From Balanoglossus misakiensis (taxonomy: Eukaryota; Hemichordata): a DNA stretch of 64,000 bases. Below are positions 31,074 to 42,200 of this stretch, piece after piece. The notes under the pieces were generated by a model, which saw nothing but the letters and a program-made list of their open reading frames with translations, had not been told where the DNA came from and made no database searches. The stretch's first letter is position 1; every line of letters begins with the position of its first letter. A program made the translations under genes and the position numbers. The stretch is taken from the NCBI GenBank assembly GCA_040954595.2, contig CM082585.2:1116001-1180000 (forward strand), read 5' to 3'.

Positions 31074-34000
31074 GTTTGGATTGACTACTGTGTTACCACT
31101 GAAATTTCTCATAGCAATGTTCTTTCAATTTCGAGTCTTTGCAATGTTGTTGACTCCGACCATATTCCTGTTTCAATAGAGGTTCATTTCAACACTTCTG
31201 CTGATGAAAGCTTCAGCAGTAGTTCCTTCAAGCAATGTAATTTTCGAGTTGATTGGAAAAAATTGTCACAGCAGAATATATCCGCCTACACCGGTTGTAC
31301 CAAAGCCAAGATTGATAAGATTAATTTATCCGAAGAGTTATTCTGCACTAATGTGAACTGTACAGACCCTTCGCATTTACAGGCAATTGATACTTGTTAT
31401 AGTAGTATTGTGGACGCATTGAATTGTGCTGCAAAAGATACCATTAGACGTAAGTTTCACCAGAAAGTTCATGTTGTGCCTGGCTGGAACGATTTTGTAA
31501 AAGAAAGTCACGACTATGCCCGTTCCATGTTTTTATTATGGGTTAATGTGGGTTAACCTAAACAAGGCCCGCTTTTTGAAACCATGAAATCTTCCAGAGC
31601 TCGTTTTTAGTATGCTTTACGTGCTTGTAAAAAGATTGAGAATCAAAATAGGGCTGACAAGATGGCTGATAATTTACGCTGCCACAAACAGAACGACTTC
31701 TGGGAGGAAGTCAGAAAGCAAACTTGCAGAAAAACGCCGCTTTCTGACACTGTAGGTGGAGCGACTGGTGAGAGTGAAATTGCAATTATGTGGCACAAGC
31801 ATTTCAGTGATATTTTGAATTCTGTCCAGGCTCAGACTGGTAAAAATGACATCGAGGAGAAAATGAAGTATGTTAAATTTTCTTCTGATATGTATGTTTC
31901 TGAAGACGAAGTAATTTCTGCTATACATAAGTTACCTGATGGTAAGACAGCTGGCATTGACAATATTTTAGCTGAGCACCTCAAATTCTCAGACTCCTCT
32001 ATTTTACCCTTTTTGACTTGTTGTATTAATGCAATGATTGTTCATGGTTACCTGCCAACTGAGGCTATCAATGTTAATTTAGTTCCAATTATTAAGGATA
32101 AAACTAAGCTTTGTAGTGATGCCAGTAACTACCGGCCGATAGCACTAGCAACTGTTTTCTCTAAAGTTTTTGAGCATATTTTACTTTCTCGTTGTGAGGA
32201 GTTTCTTACCTCTCATTATTTACAATTTGGTTTCAAGCGAGAACATTCAACTGACCTGTGTTTATTTGCATTTAAAGAAATCATTAGCTACTACACCAGC
32301 AATGGAAGACCAGTGTTTACTTGTTTTCTGGATGCTTCAAAAGCTTTTGACAGAGTTAATCACTTTAAACTGGTTATAATTAACAAGCACATCGACAGGA
32401 ATGTTCCCTTGTATGCTGTACGAATTTTATATTAATGGTACAGAAATCAATTGTTTACTGTGTTGTGGGGTAATGAAACCTCAGAGTTGTTTTCTGTTTC
32501 TAACGGTGTAAGACAAGGGGGGGTACTCTCTCCCTATCTTTTTAATGTCTACATTGATGATATTATCAATGCACTCTGTAAAGCCAAAGTTAGCTGTACC
32601 ATGTGTGGTGTCAGCGCTAACACTTTAGGTTACGCTGACGACATGACTCTACTCAGTCCAAGTATTAAGGGTCTACGCCGTCTTCTTAGAATTTGTGAAA
32701 TTTATGGCAAGGATTATGATATCATTTATAATTCTAGTAAAACTGTGTGCATGCTTTTTAATGGGAAGAATATGAGCGTTCAAAGAATTCCTTCGGTTAA
32801 ACTTAATGACATCACTTTAAAGTTTGTACCTGTACACACCTATCTGGGCCATGTTATATCTTGTGATGGTTGTGATAATGAAGATATTGAACGACAGAGA
32901 AGAGCATTTTGTGTAAGAGCAAACATGCTATTGAGACATTTTCAACATTGTAGTCAAGATGTGAAGAAAGTTTTATTTTTGGCATATTGTAGTAATATTT
33001 ACTGTTGCAGTTTGTGGGCATCCTTTAAAGTTAAACCGATGAAAAAATTTAAAACTATGTACAATAATGTTTGCAGAAGATTTCTCGGTCTTCCGCCATT
33101 TTGCTGTGCATCGGGTATGTTTGCTACAAACCATGTACATGTATTGTCACTTGGTGAAGTTTTTAGACGCAATATGTACAGTTTTAAGATGGGTCCCTGG
33201 GATCTTTTTGCTCGTTGCTGTGGGCCTTTATAGGACATTACACCCCGATTTGGACTAAGCCGTTTTCAGAGTCTAACAAGGGGCTGGTAACTAGTTGAAA
33301 ATCTGCACGATTATGTGCACACCCCCTGTCCGAGTATGTTTACGGCAGCTACCACCCGGCCATAGGCCGCCACGCTAATACGGCAAAGCAGCGGTCAGCG
33401 ATAGCGTGCGCGTCCTGTAACCACAGTAACTGGATCGAACGCTAAAAATCCAATGTTTTGTACACAGAGATTTTGTACCGTTCACGAAAATCCCTAAGGC
33501 TTTTTTTCATAGGCCACGTACGCCAGTCAAATTTGACCTGCTTGTTGAGAACGCACTTCCGCACAGTGTGACGGATCGTTTTTTCGGTTTTCGTCGTGCT
33601 AAGAAACGATACCGGTGGAAGAGTGCGTCCAAAAACACCCAAAATCGATGACTTTTTCAGGTGTGGTACGGGTATGCTGAAATCTTAGGATACAACGATA
33701 ATATTCGAAAACAAAATCCGTCACGATCTTCCCTGGTTCAAGCAACTAATGAATACGTATCAAGTTCGTTTTTGAGGTCACGGAATAAAAAGCCTTAGGC
33801 TTTTGAAATTTGACCTAGCTAATTTTCATATCAATGGCGTCAGGGGGCGCGCGCTCACAATCGTGCAGATTTTCAACTAGTTACCAGCCCCTTGTTAGAC
33901 TCGGAAAACGGCTTAGTCCAAATCGGGGTGTAATGTCCTATAAAGGCCCATAGCAACGAGCAAAAAGATCCCAGGGACCCATCTTAAGCGTAGACTCGAA

Positions 34001-34099
34001 AATTCTTCTAATGTTTTACTTGATGCGATCTGTTCATCAGATAGAGCGACTGACAGCATATTTTTCAAACATTGGCGAAAGCAATTGTATATCATGTAA
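31074..34099 (+). pseudogene. LINE ORF2 remnant: endonuclease end plus reverse transcriptase
   Basis: One reading frame runs from WIDYCVTTEIS through SDHIPVSI, VVPGWNDFVKESHD, YRPIALATVFSKVFEHIL, FGFKREHSTD, CFLDASKAFDRVNH, NGVRQGGVLSPYLFNVYID, the catalytic GYADDM and TYLGHVIS. It has three in-frame stops (31554 TAA, 31608 TAG, 32433 TAA), the last just before WYRNQ, and a TGA at 31071 bounds it upstream. No frameshift is needed. Removing the 796-bp insertion and one TTAA restores NMYSFK-RRLENSS and the natural stop at 34097. All motifs for reverse transcription by target priming are recognisable, but the copy is dead. Confidence 0.88.
33188..33983. mobile_element. TTAA-flanked DNA transposon nested in the LINE
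   Basis: TTAA at 33184-33187 and 33984-33987 flank a 796-bp element with 125-bp terminal inverted repeats (33188-33312 and 33859-33983) that differ at only a few positions. The ends are GATGGGTCCCTGGGATC. The 546-bp interior has no transposase-like frame, so it is non-autonomous. TTAA target sites are typical of piggyBac and Kolobok elements. Confidence 0.93.
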
Positions 34100-34250
34100 G
34101 TTTTTTTTGTGTGTGTCTCAGTGTCAGATTATTATTATTGTTTTTTTTTTCTTCTCTCTTTTGGGTATATGGACTTTTTTTAAAGTCTGAAATAAAGAAT
34201 TGTTATTATTTGTTAGCTGTTGCCATTCAAATGTGTCTACGCAAACCCGG

Positions 34251-34435
34251 CTACACTGGCAGTGGGCTTTGACTCTAAGTCGCTAATGTTGTGGGAGGTT
34301 TCATTAGCATTGTAGTCACATGTAGTGGATAGTAGTTTGGGAAATTGCCTGAAATACGTCAGCAGACCAGTGATTTTCTTGCACTAAGGGAGTTTGGTAC
34401 CAGCAATAATCAGAGATCAGGCTTCGTTGCCGTTC
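34251..34435. repeat. Direct repeat right of the LINE
   Basis: Diverged copy of 30863-31055, in the same orientation, starting about 40 bp after the LINE's 3' end. Confidence 0.65.
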
Positions 34436-34543
34436 AAAAGTTCCTACTTCAGTCGTGATGTTGCAACTGGACGTTCAGTATGGGGGTCGGCCCGCAGGTG
34501 GCCGTGTGGGTTATCAGGTCGCCCGTAACGGCACGCAGCTACA

Positions 34544-35091
34544 TGCAGCTGTATGGGACCAAAATAATACACCCGATTCGGGGGTCACCTGTGACACCTG
34601 CGTAACTCAATAATTATGTGCATGCGTAATTGTGGGGTCAATGAAAGGGGTGGTAGCGTGGTATTTGTTGCACATGGATCAATATGAAGTCCGATTTTCC
34701 CGTCAAGTTGTGGGCGACCTTATGTGACCTTTCACCTACTTTTGCTTAGTGAGCATCTACAGAAGATGCATGCAGCTTTGGCTTGGGGGGGGGGGCATAT
34801 ACGGATGGGACCATAATGATATACCAAAGGCGGGGTCACCTGTTGCACCTGCCTAAGTCATTGATTTTGTACATTTAATTGGACACTAACCAACAGGGCG
34901 ATAGGTGTGGTTTTTGTTCCACAGGGACGAATGTAAGTGTCAGTTGGTTTTTGCCCAAATGTATAAGGTGATTTTGATGACCTCTGTCATACAGTGCCAT
35001 ATCTCATCCCGTTGTACAGGTGCAGCTTTGGTATTTGGAGGGATGAAACTATCATGAAATGCCAAATACAGGGGGATACCTTTGACACCTG
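34544..35091. repeat. Three diverged tandem copies of a 227-250 bp unit
   Basis: TGCAGCT anchors start at 34544, 34771 and 35021. Each unit goes on with GATGGGACCA or a similar motif, GGGGTCACCTGT or GGGGATACCTTT, and GACACCTGC or GCACCTGCC. The third copy is cut at ACACCTGCC, where satellite 2 begins. Confidence 0.7.
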
Positions 35092-35092
35092 C

Positions 35093-38000
35093 CATGATTT
35101 TTTTCAAAAATCGACGAAATTTTGAGATTTTGCAAAGTCGAAAATTTGTCATTTTTTGATGATTTTCACCCGTCTTTTTTCAAAAATCGACGAAATTTTG
35201 AGATTTTGCAAAAGAGGAAAATTTGTCATTTTTTGATGATTTTCAACAATTTTTTTAAAAAATCGACGAAAATTTGAGATTTTGCAGTAAAAAATTTGTA
35301 ATTTTTTGATGATTTTCACCGATGATTTTTTTCAAAATTGACGAAATTTTGAGATTTTGCAGTCGAAAATTTGTAATTTTTTGATGATTTTCCCCCATGA
35401 TTTTTTTCAAAAATCGACGAAATTTTGAGATTTTGCAAAGTCGAAAATTTGTCATTTTTTGATGATTTTCACCCATGATTTTCTTCAAAAATCGACGAAA
35501 TTTTGAGATTTTGCAAAGTCGAAAATTTGTCATTTTTTGATGATATTCACCCAATGTTTTTTTTCCAAAAATGGACGAACCCATGATTTTTTTCAAAATC
35601 GACGAAATTTTGAGATTTTGCAAAGTCGAAAATTTGTCATTGTCATGATGATTTTAAACCATGATTTTTTTCAAAAATTGACGAAATTTTGAGATTTTGC
35701 AGTCAAAAATTTGTCATTTTTTGATGATTTTCACCCATGATTTTTTTTCACAAATCGGCGAAATTTTGAGATTTTGCAGTCGTAAATTTGTCATTTTTTA
35801 ATGATTTTCCTCCATGATTTTTTTTCAAAAATCGACGAAATTTTGAGATTTTGCAAAGTCTAAAATTTGTCATTTTTTGATGATTTTCACCCATGTCTTT
35901 TTTCAAAAATCGACGAAATTTTGAGATTTTGCAAAGAGGAAAATTTGTCATTTTTTGATGATTTTCAACAATGATTTTTTTTCAAAAATCGACGAAATTT
36001 TGAGATTTTGCAGTCAAAAATTTGTCATTTTTTGATGATTTTCAACAATTTTTTTAAAAATCGACGAAAATTTGAGATTTTGCAGTAAAAAAATTGTCAT
36101 TTTTTGATGATTTTCACCCATGATTTTTTCAAAATTGGCAACATTTTGAGATTTTGCAAAGTCGAAAATTTGTCATTTTTTGATGATTTTCACCCATGAT
36201 TTTTTTTCACAAATCGACGAAATTTTGAGATTTTGTAGTCGTTAATTTGTCATTTTTTGATGATTTTCCCCCATGATTTTTTTCAAAAATCAACGAAATT
36301 TTGAGATTTTGCAAAGTCGAAAATTTGTCATTTTTAGATGATTTTCACCCGTCTTTTTTCAAAAAATCGACGAAATTTTGAGATTTTGCAAAGAGGAAAA
36401 TTTGTCATTTTTTGATAATTTTCAACAATGATTTATTTCAAAAATCGACGAAATTTTGAGATTTTGCAGTCGAAAATTTGTCATTTTTTGATGATTTTCC
36501 CCCATGATTTTTTTCAAAAATCGACGAAATTTTGAGATTTTGCAAAGTTTAAAATTTTTCAAAAATCGACGAAATTTATAGATTTTGCAAAGAGGAAAAT
36601 TTGTCATTTTTTGATGATTTTCACCCATGATTTTTTTCAAAATCGACGAAATTTTGAGATTTTGCAGTCGAAAATTTGTCATTTTTTGATGATTTTCACC
36701 CATGATTTTTTCAAAATTGACGAAATTTTGAAATTTTGCAGTCGAAAATTTGTCATTTTTTGATCATTTTCCCCATGATTTTTTTCAAAAATCGACGAAA
36801 TTTTGAGATTTTGCAAAGTCGAAAATTTGTCATTTTTTGATGATTTTCTCCCTTGATTTTCTTCAAAAATCGACGAAATTTTGAGATTTTGCAAAGTCGA
36901 AAATTTGTCATTTTTTGATGATTTTCACCCATGATTTTTTTCAAAAATCGATATGATTTTGAGATTTTGCAGTAAAAAAATTGTCATTATTTGATGATTT
37001 TCGACCATGATTTTTTTCAAAATTGACGAAATTTTGAGATTTTGCAGTCGAAAATTTGTCATTTTTTGATCATTTTCCCCCATGATTTTTTTCAAAAATC
37101 GACGAAATTTTGAGATTTTGCAAAGTCGAAAATTTGTCATTTTTTGATGATTTTCACCCATGTCTTTTTTCCAAAAATCGACGAAATTTTGAGATTTTGC
37201 AAAGAGGAAAATTTGTCATTTTTTGATGATTTTCAACAATGATATTTTTTCAAAAATCGACGAAATTTTGAGATTTTGCAGTCAAAAATTTGTCATTTTT
37301 TGATGATTTTCAACTATTTTTTTAAAAAATCGACGAAAATTTGAGATTTTGCAGTAAAAAATTTGTCATTTTTTGATGATTTTCACCCATGATTTTTTCA
37401 AAATTGGCAAAATTTTGAGATTTTGCAAAGTCGAAAATTTGTCATTTTTTGATGATTTTCACCCATGATTTTTTTTCACAAATCGACGAAATTTTGAGAT
37501 TTTGTAGTCGTAAATTTGTCATTTTTTGATGATTTTTCCCCATGATTTTTTTCAAAAATCAACGAAATTTTGAGATTTTGCAAAGTCGAAAATTTGTCAT
37601 TTTTAGATGATTTTCACCCGTCTTTTTTCAAAAAATCGACGAAATTTTGTGATTTTGTAAAGAGGAAAATTTGTCATTTTTTGATAATTTTCAACTATGA
37701 TTTATTTCAAAAATCGACGAAATTTTGAGATTTTGCAGTCGAAAATTTGTCATTTTTTGATGATTTTCCCCCATGATTTTTTTCAAAAATCGACGAAATT
37801 TTGAGATTTTGCAAAGTTGAAAATTTTTCAAAAATCGACGAAATTTATAGATTTTGCAAAGAGGAAAATTTGTCATTTTTTGATGATTTTCACCCATGAT
37901 TTTTTTCAAAATTGACGAAATTTTGAGTTTTTGCAGTCGAAAATTTGTCATTTTTTGATGATTTTCACCCGTTTTTTTTAAAAAATCGACGAAATTTTGA

Positions 38001-41000
38001 GATTTTGCAGTCGAAAATTTGTCATTTTTTGATGATTTTCACCCATGATTTTTTCAAAATTGACGAAATTTTGAAATTTTGCAGTCGAAAATTTGTCATT
38101 TTTTGATCATTTTCCCCATGATTTTTTTCAAAAATCGACGAAATTTTGAGATTTTGCAAAGTCGAAAATTTGTCATTTTTAGATGATTTTCACCCGTCTT
38201 TTTTCAAAAAATCGACGAAATTTTGAGATTTTGCAAAGAAGAAAATTTGTCATTTTTTGATAATTTTCAACAATGATTTATTTCAAAAATCGACGAAATT
38301 TTGAGATTTTGCAGTCGAAAATTTGTCAATTTTTGATGATTTTCCCCCATGATTTTTTTCAAAAATCGACGAAATTTTGAGATTTTGCAAAAATTAAAAT
38401 TTTTCAAAAATCGACGAAATTTATAGATTTTGCAAAGAGGAAAATTTGTCATTTTTTGATGATTTTCACCCATGATTTTTTTCAAAATCGACGAAATTTT
38501 GAGATTTTGCAGTCGAAAATTTGTCATTTTTTGATGATTTTCACCCATGATTTTTTCAAAATTGACGAAATTTTGAAATTTTGCAGTTCGAAAATTTGTC
38601 ATTTTTTGATCATTTTCCCCCATGATTTTTTTCAAAAAATCGACGAAATTTTGAGATTTTGCAAAGTCGAAAATTTGTCATTTTTTGATGATTTTCTCCC
38701 TTGATTTTCTTCAAAAATCGACGAAATTTTGAGATTTTGCAAAGTCGAAAATTTGTCATTTTTTTGATGATTTTCACCCATGATTTTTTTCAAAATCGAT
38801 ATGATTTTGAGATTTTGCAGTAAAAAAATTGTCATTATTTGATGATTTTCGACCATGATTTTTTTCAAAATTGACGAAATTTTGAGATTTTGCAGTCGAA
38901 AATTTGTCATTTTTTGATCATTTTCCCCCATGATTTTTTTCAAAAATCGACGAAATTTTGAGATTTTGCAAAGTCGAAAATTTGTCATTTTTTGATGATT
39001 TTCACCCATGTCTTTTTTCAAAAATCGACGAAATTTTTGAGATTTTGCAAAGAGGAAAATTTGTCATTTTTTGATGATTTTCAACAATGATATTTTTTCA
39101 AAAATCGACGAAATTTTGAGATTTTGCAGTCAAAAATTTGTCATTTTTTGATGATTTTCAACTATTTTTTTAAAAAATCGACGAAAATTTGAGATTTTGC
39201 AGTAAAAAATTTGTCATTTTTTGATGATTTTCACCCATGATTTTTTCAAAATTGGCAAAATTTTGAGATTTTGCAAAGTCGAAAATTTGTCTTTTTTGAT
39301 GATTTTCACCCATGATTTTTTTTCACAAATCGACGAAATTTTGAGATTTTGTAGTCGTAAATTTGTCATTTTTGATGATTTTCCCCCATGATTTTTTTCA
39401 AAAATCAACGAAATTTTGAGATTTTGCAAAGTCGAAAATTTGTCATTTTTAGATGATTTTCACCCGTCTTTTTTTCAAAAAATCGACGAAATTTTGTGAT
39501 TTTGTAAAGAGGAAAATTTGTCATTTTTGATAATTTTCAACAATGATTTATTTCAAAAATCGACGAAATTTTGAGATTTTGCAGTCGAAAATTTGTCATT
39601 TTTTGATGATTTTCCCCCATGATTTTTTTCAAAAATCGAACGAAATTTTGAGATTTTGCAAAGTTGAAAATTTTTTCAAAAATCGACGAAATTTATAGAT
39701 TTTGCAAAGAGGAAAATTTGTCATTTTTTGATGATTTTCACCCATGATTTTTTTCAAAATTGACGAAATTTTGAGTTTTTGCAGTCGAAAATTTGTCATT
39801 TTTTGATGATTTTCACCCGTTTTTTTTTCAAAAATCGACGAAATTTTGAGATTTTGCAGTCGAAAAATTTGTCATTTTTTGATGATTTTCACCCATGATT
39901 TTTTCAAAATTGACGAAATTTTGAAATTTTGCAGTCGAAAATTTGTCATTTTTTGATCATTTTCCCCATGATTTTTTTCAAAATCGACGAAATTTTGAGA
40001 TTTTGCAAAGTCGAAAATTTGTCATTTTTTGATGATTTTCCCCCTTGATTTTCTTCAAAAATCGACGAAATTTTGAGATTTTGCAAAGTCGAAAATTTGT
40101 CATTTTTTGATGATTTTCACCCATGATTTTTTCAAAATTGATGAAATTTTGAGTTTTTGCAGTCGAAAATTTGTCATAAATTGATGATTTTCACCCATGA
40201 TTTTTTCAAAATTGACGAAATTTTGAAATTTTGCAGTCCGAAAATTTGTCATTTTTTGATCATTTTCTCCCCCATGATTTTTTTCAAAAATCGACTGAAA
40301 ATTTGAGATTTTGCAAAGTCGAAAATTTGTCATTTTTTGATGATTTTCACCCATGATTTTTTTCAAAATTGACGGAAATTTTGAGATTTTGCAAAGTCAA
40401 AAATTTGTCATTTTTTGATGATTTTCAACAATTTTTTTTAAAAAATCGACGAAAATTTGAGATTTTTCAGTCAAAAATTTGTCATTTTTTGATGATTTTC
40501 TCCCATGATTTTTTCCAAAAATCGACGAAATTTTGGGATTTTGCAGTAAAAAATTGTCATTTTTGATGATTTTCACCCATGATTTTTTTCAAAATTGACG
40601 AAATTTTGAGATTTTGCAGTCGAAAATTTGTCATTTTTTGATCATTTTCCCCCTTGATTTTTTTCAAAAATCGACGAAATTTTCAGATTTTGCAGTCGAA
40701 AATTTGTCATTTTTTCATGATTTTCACCCATGATTTTTTCAAAAATCGACGAAATTTTGAGATTTTGCAGTAAAAAAATTGTCATTTTTTGATGATTTTC
40801 ACCCATGATTTTTTTCAAAATTGACGAAATTTTGAGATTTTGCAGTCGAAAATTTGTCATTTTTTGATCATTTTCCCCCATGATTTTTTTCAAAAATCGA
40901 CGAAATTTTCAGATTTTGCAGCGAAAATTTGTCATTTTTTTATGATTTTCACCCATGATTTTCTTCAAAAATCGACGAAATTTTGAGATTTTGCAAAGTC

Positions 41001-42200
41001 GAAAATTTGTCATTTTTTGATGATTTTCCCCCATGATTTTTTTCAAAAAATCGACGAAATTTTTGAGATTTTGCAAAGTCGAAAATTTGTCATTTTTTGA
41101 TGATTTTCCCCCTTGATTTTCTTCCAAAAATCGACGAAATTTTGAGATTTTGCAAAGTCGAAAATTTGTCATTTTTTGATGATTTTCACCCATGATTTTT
41201 TTCAAAATTGATGAAATTTTGAGTTTTTGCAGTCGAAAATTTGTCATAAATTGATGATTTTCACCCATGATTTTTTCAAAATTGACGAAATTTTGAAATT
41301 TTGCAGTCGAAAATTTGTCATTTTTTGATCATTTTCCCCCATGATTTTTTTTCAAAAATCGACGAAAATTTGAGATTTTGCAAAGTCGAAAATTTGTCAT
41401 TTTTTGATGATTTTCACCCATGATTTTTTTCAAAATTGACGAAATTTTGAGATTTTGCAAAGTCAAAAATTTGTCATTTTTTGATGATTTTCAACAATTT
41501 TTTTTAAAAAATCGACGAAAATTTGAGATTTTTCAGTCAAAAATTTGTCATTTTTGATGATTTTCTCCCATGATTTTTTCAAAAATCGACGAAATTTTGG
41601 GATTTTGCAGTAAAAAAATTGTCATTTTTTGATGATTTTCACCCATGATTTTTTTCAAAATTGACGAAATTTTGAGATTTTGCAGTCGAAAATTTGTCAT
41701 TTTTTGATCATTTTCCCCCTTGATTTTTTTCAAAAATCGACGAAATTTTCAGATTTTGCAGTCGAAAATTTGTCATTTTTTTCATGATTTTCACCCATGA
41801 TTTTTCAAAAATCGACGAAATTTTGAGATTTTGCAGTAAAAAAATTGTCATTTTTTGATGATTTTCACCCATGATTTTTTTTCAAATTGACGAAATTTTG
41901 AGATTTTGCAGTCGAAAATTTGTCATTTTTTGATCATTTTCCCCCATGATTTTTTTCAAAAATCGACGAAATTTTCAGATTTTGCAGTCGAAAATTTGTC
42001 ATTTTTTTATGATTTTCACCCATGATTTTCTTCAAAATCGACGAAATTTTGAGATTTTGCAAAGTCGAAAATTTGTCATTTTTGATGATTTTCACCCATG
42101 ATTTTTTTTCAAAAATCGACGAAATTTTGAGATTTTGCAAAGTCGAAAATTTGTCATTTTTTGATGGTTTTCACCCATGATTTTTTTCAAAAATCGACGA
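35093..42200. repeat. Satellite 2, proximal domain
   Basis: The monomer is 78 bp (ATGATTTTTTTCAAAAATCG, then CGAAATTTTGAGATTTTGCA, AAGTCGAAAATTTGTC, ATTTTTTGATGATTTTCACC). Here a 75-bp subtype lacking AAG (TTTTGCAGTCG) is common, with truncated monomers. T-run length varies between copies. A tandem duplication of about 1.85 kb is visible (36950/38801, 37387/39235, 37971/39817) and another of about 1.07 kb (40175/41245). Short frames in either strand simply mirror the 26-codon monomer. Confidence 0.95.

Larger units (their letters stand above)
31056..34213 (+). mobile_element. 5'-truncated non-LTR retrotransposon (LINE), Jockey/CR1-like group
   Basis: The element keeps the last part of the endonuclease (SDHIPVSI), the linker, the reverse transcriptase and a C-terminal region ending HWRKQLYIM. 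A 3' UTR with AATAAA (34190) and a TTATTATTTG-type tail follows. It is interrupted at 33188-33983 by a DNA transposon. There is no integrase, protease or LTR. The clade within the Jockey superfamily cannot be fixed by eye. Confidence 0.85.

Noticed and set aside
30863-34435. LTR retrotransposon with long terminal repeats
   Set aside because: The flanking repeats are strongly diverged, and the protein is a non-LTR type RT with an endonuclease SDH motif and no integrase or protease.
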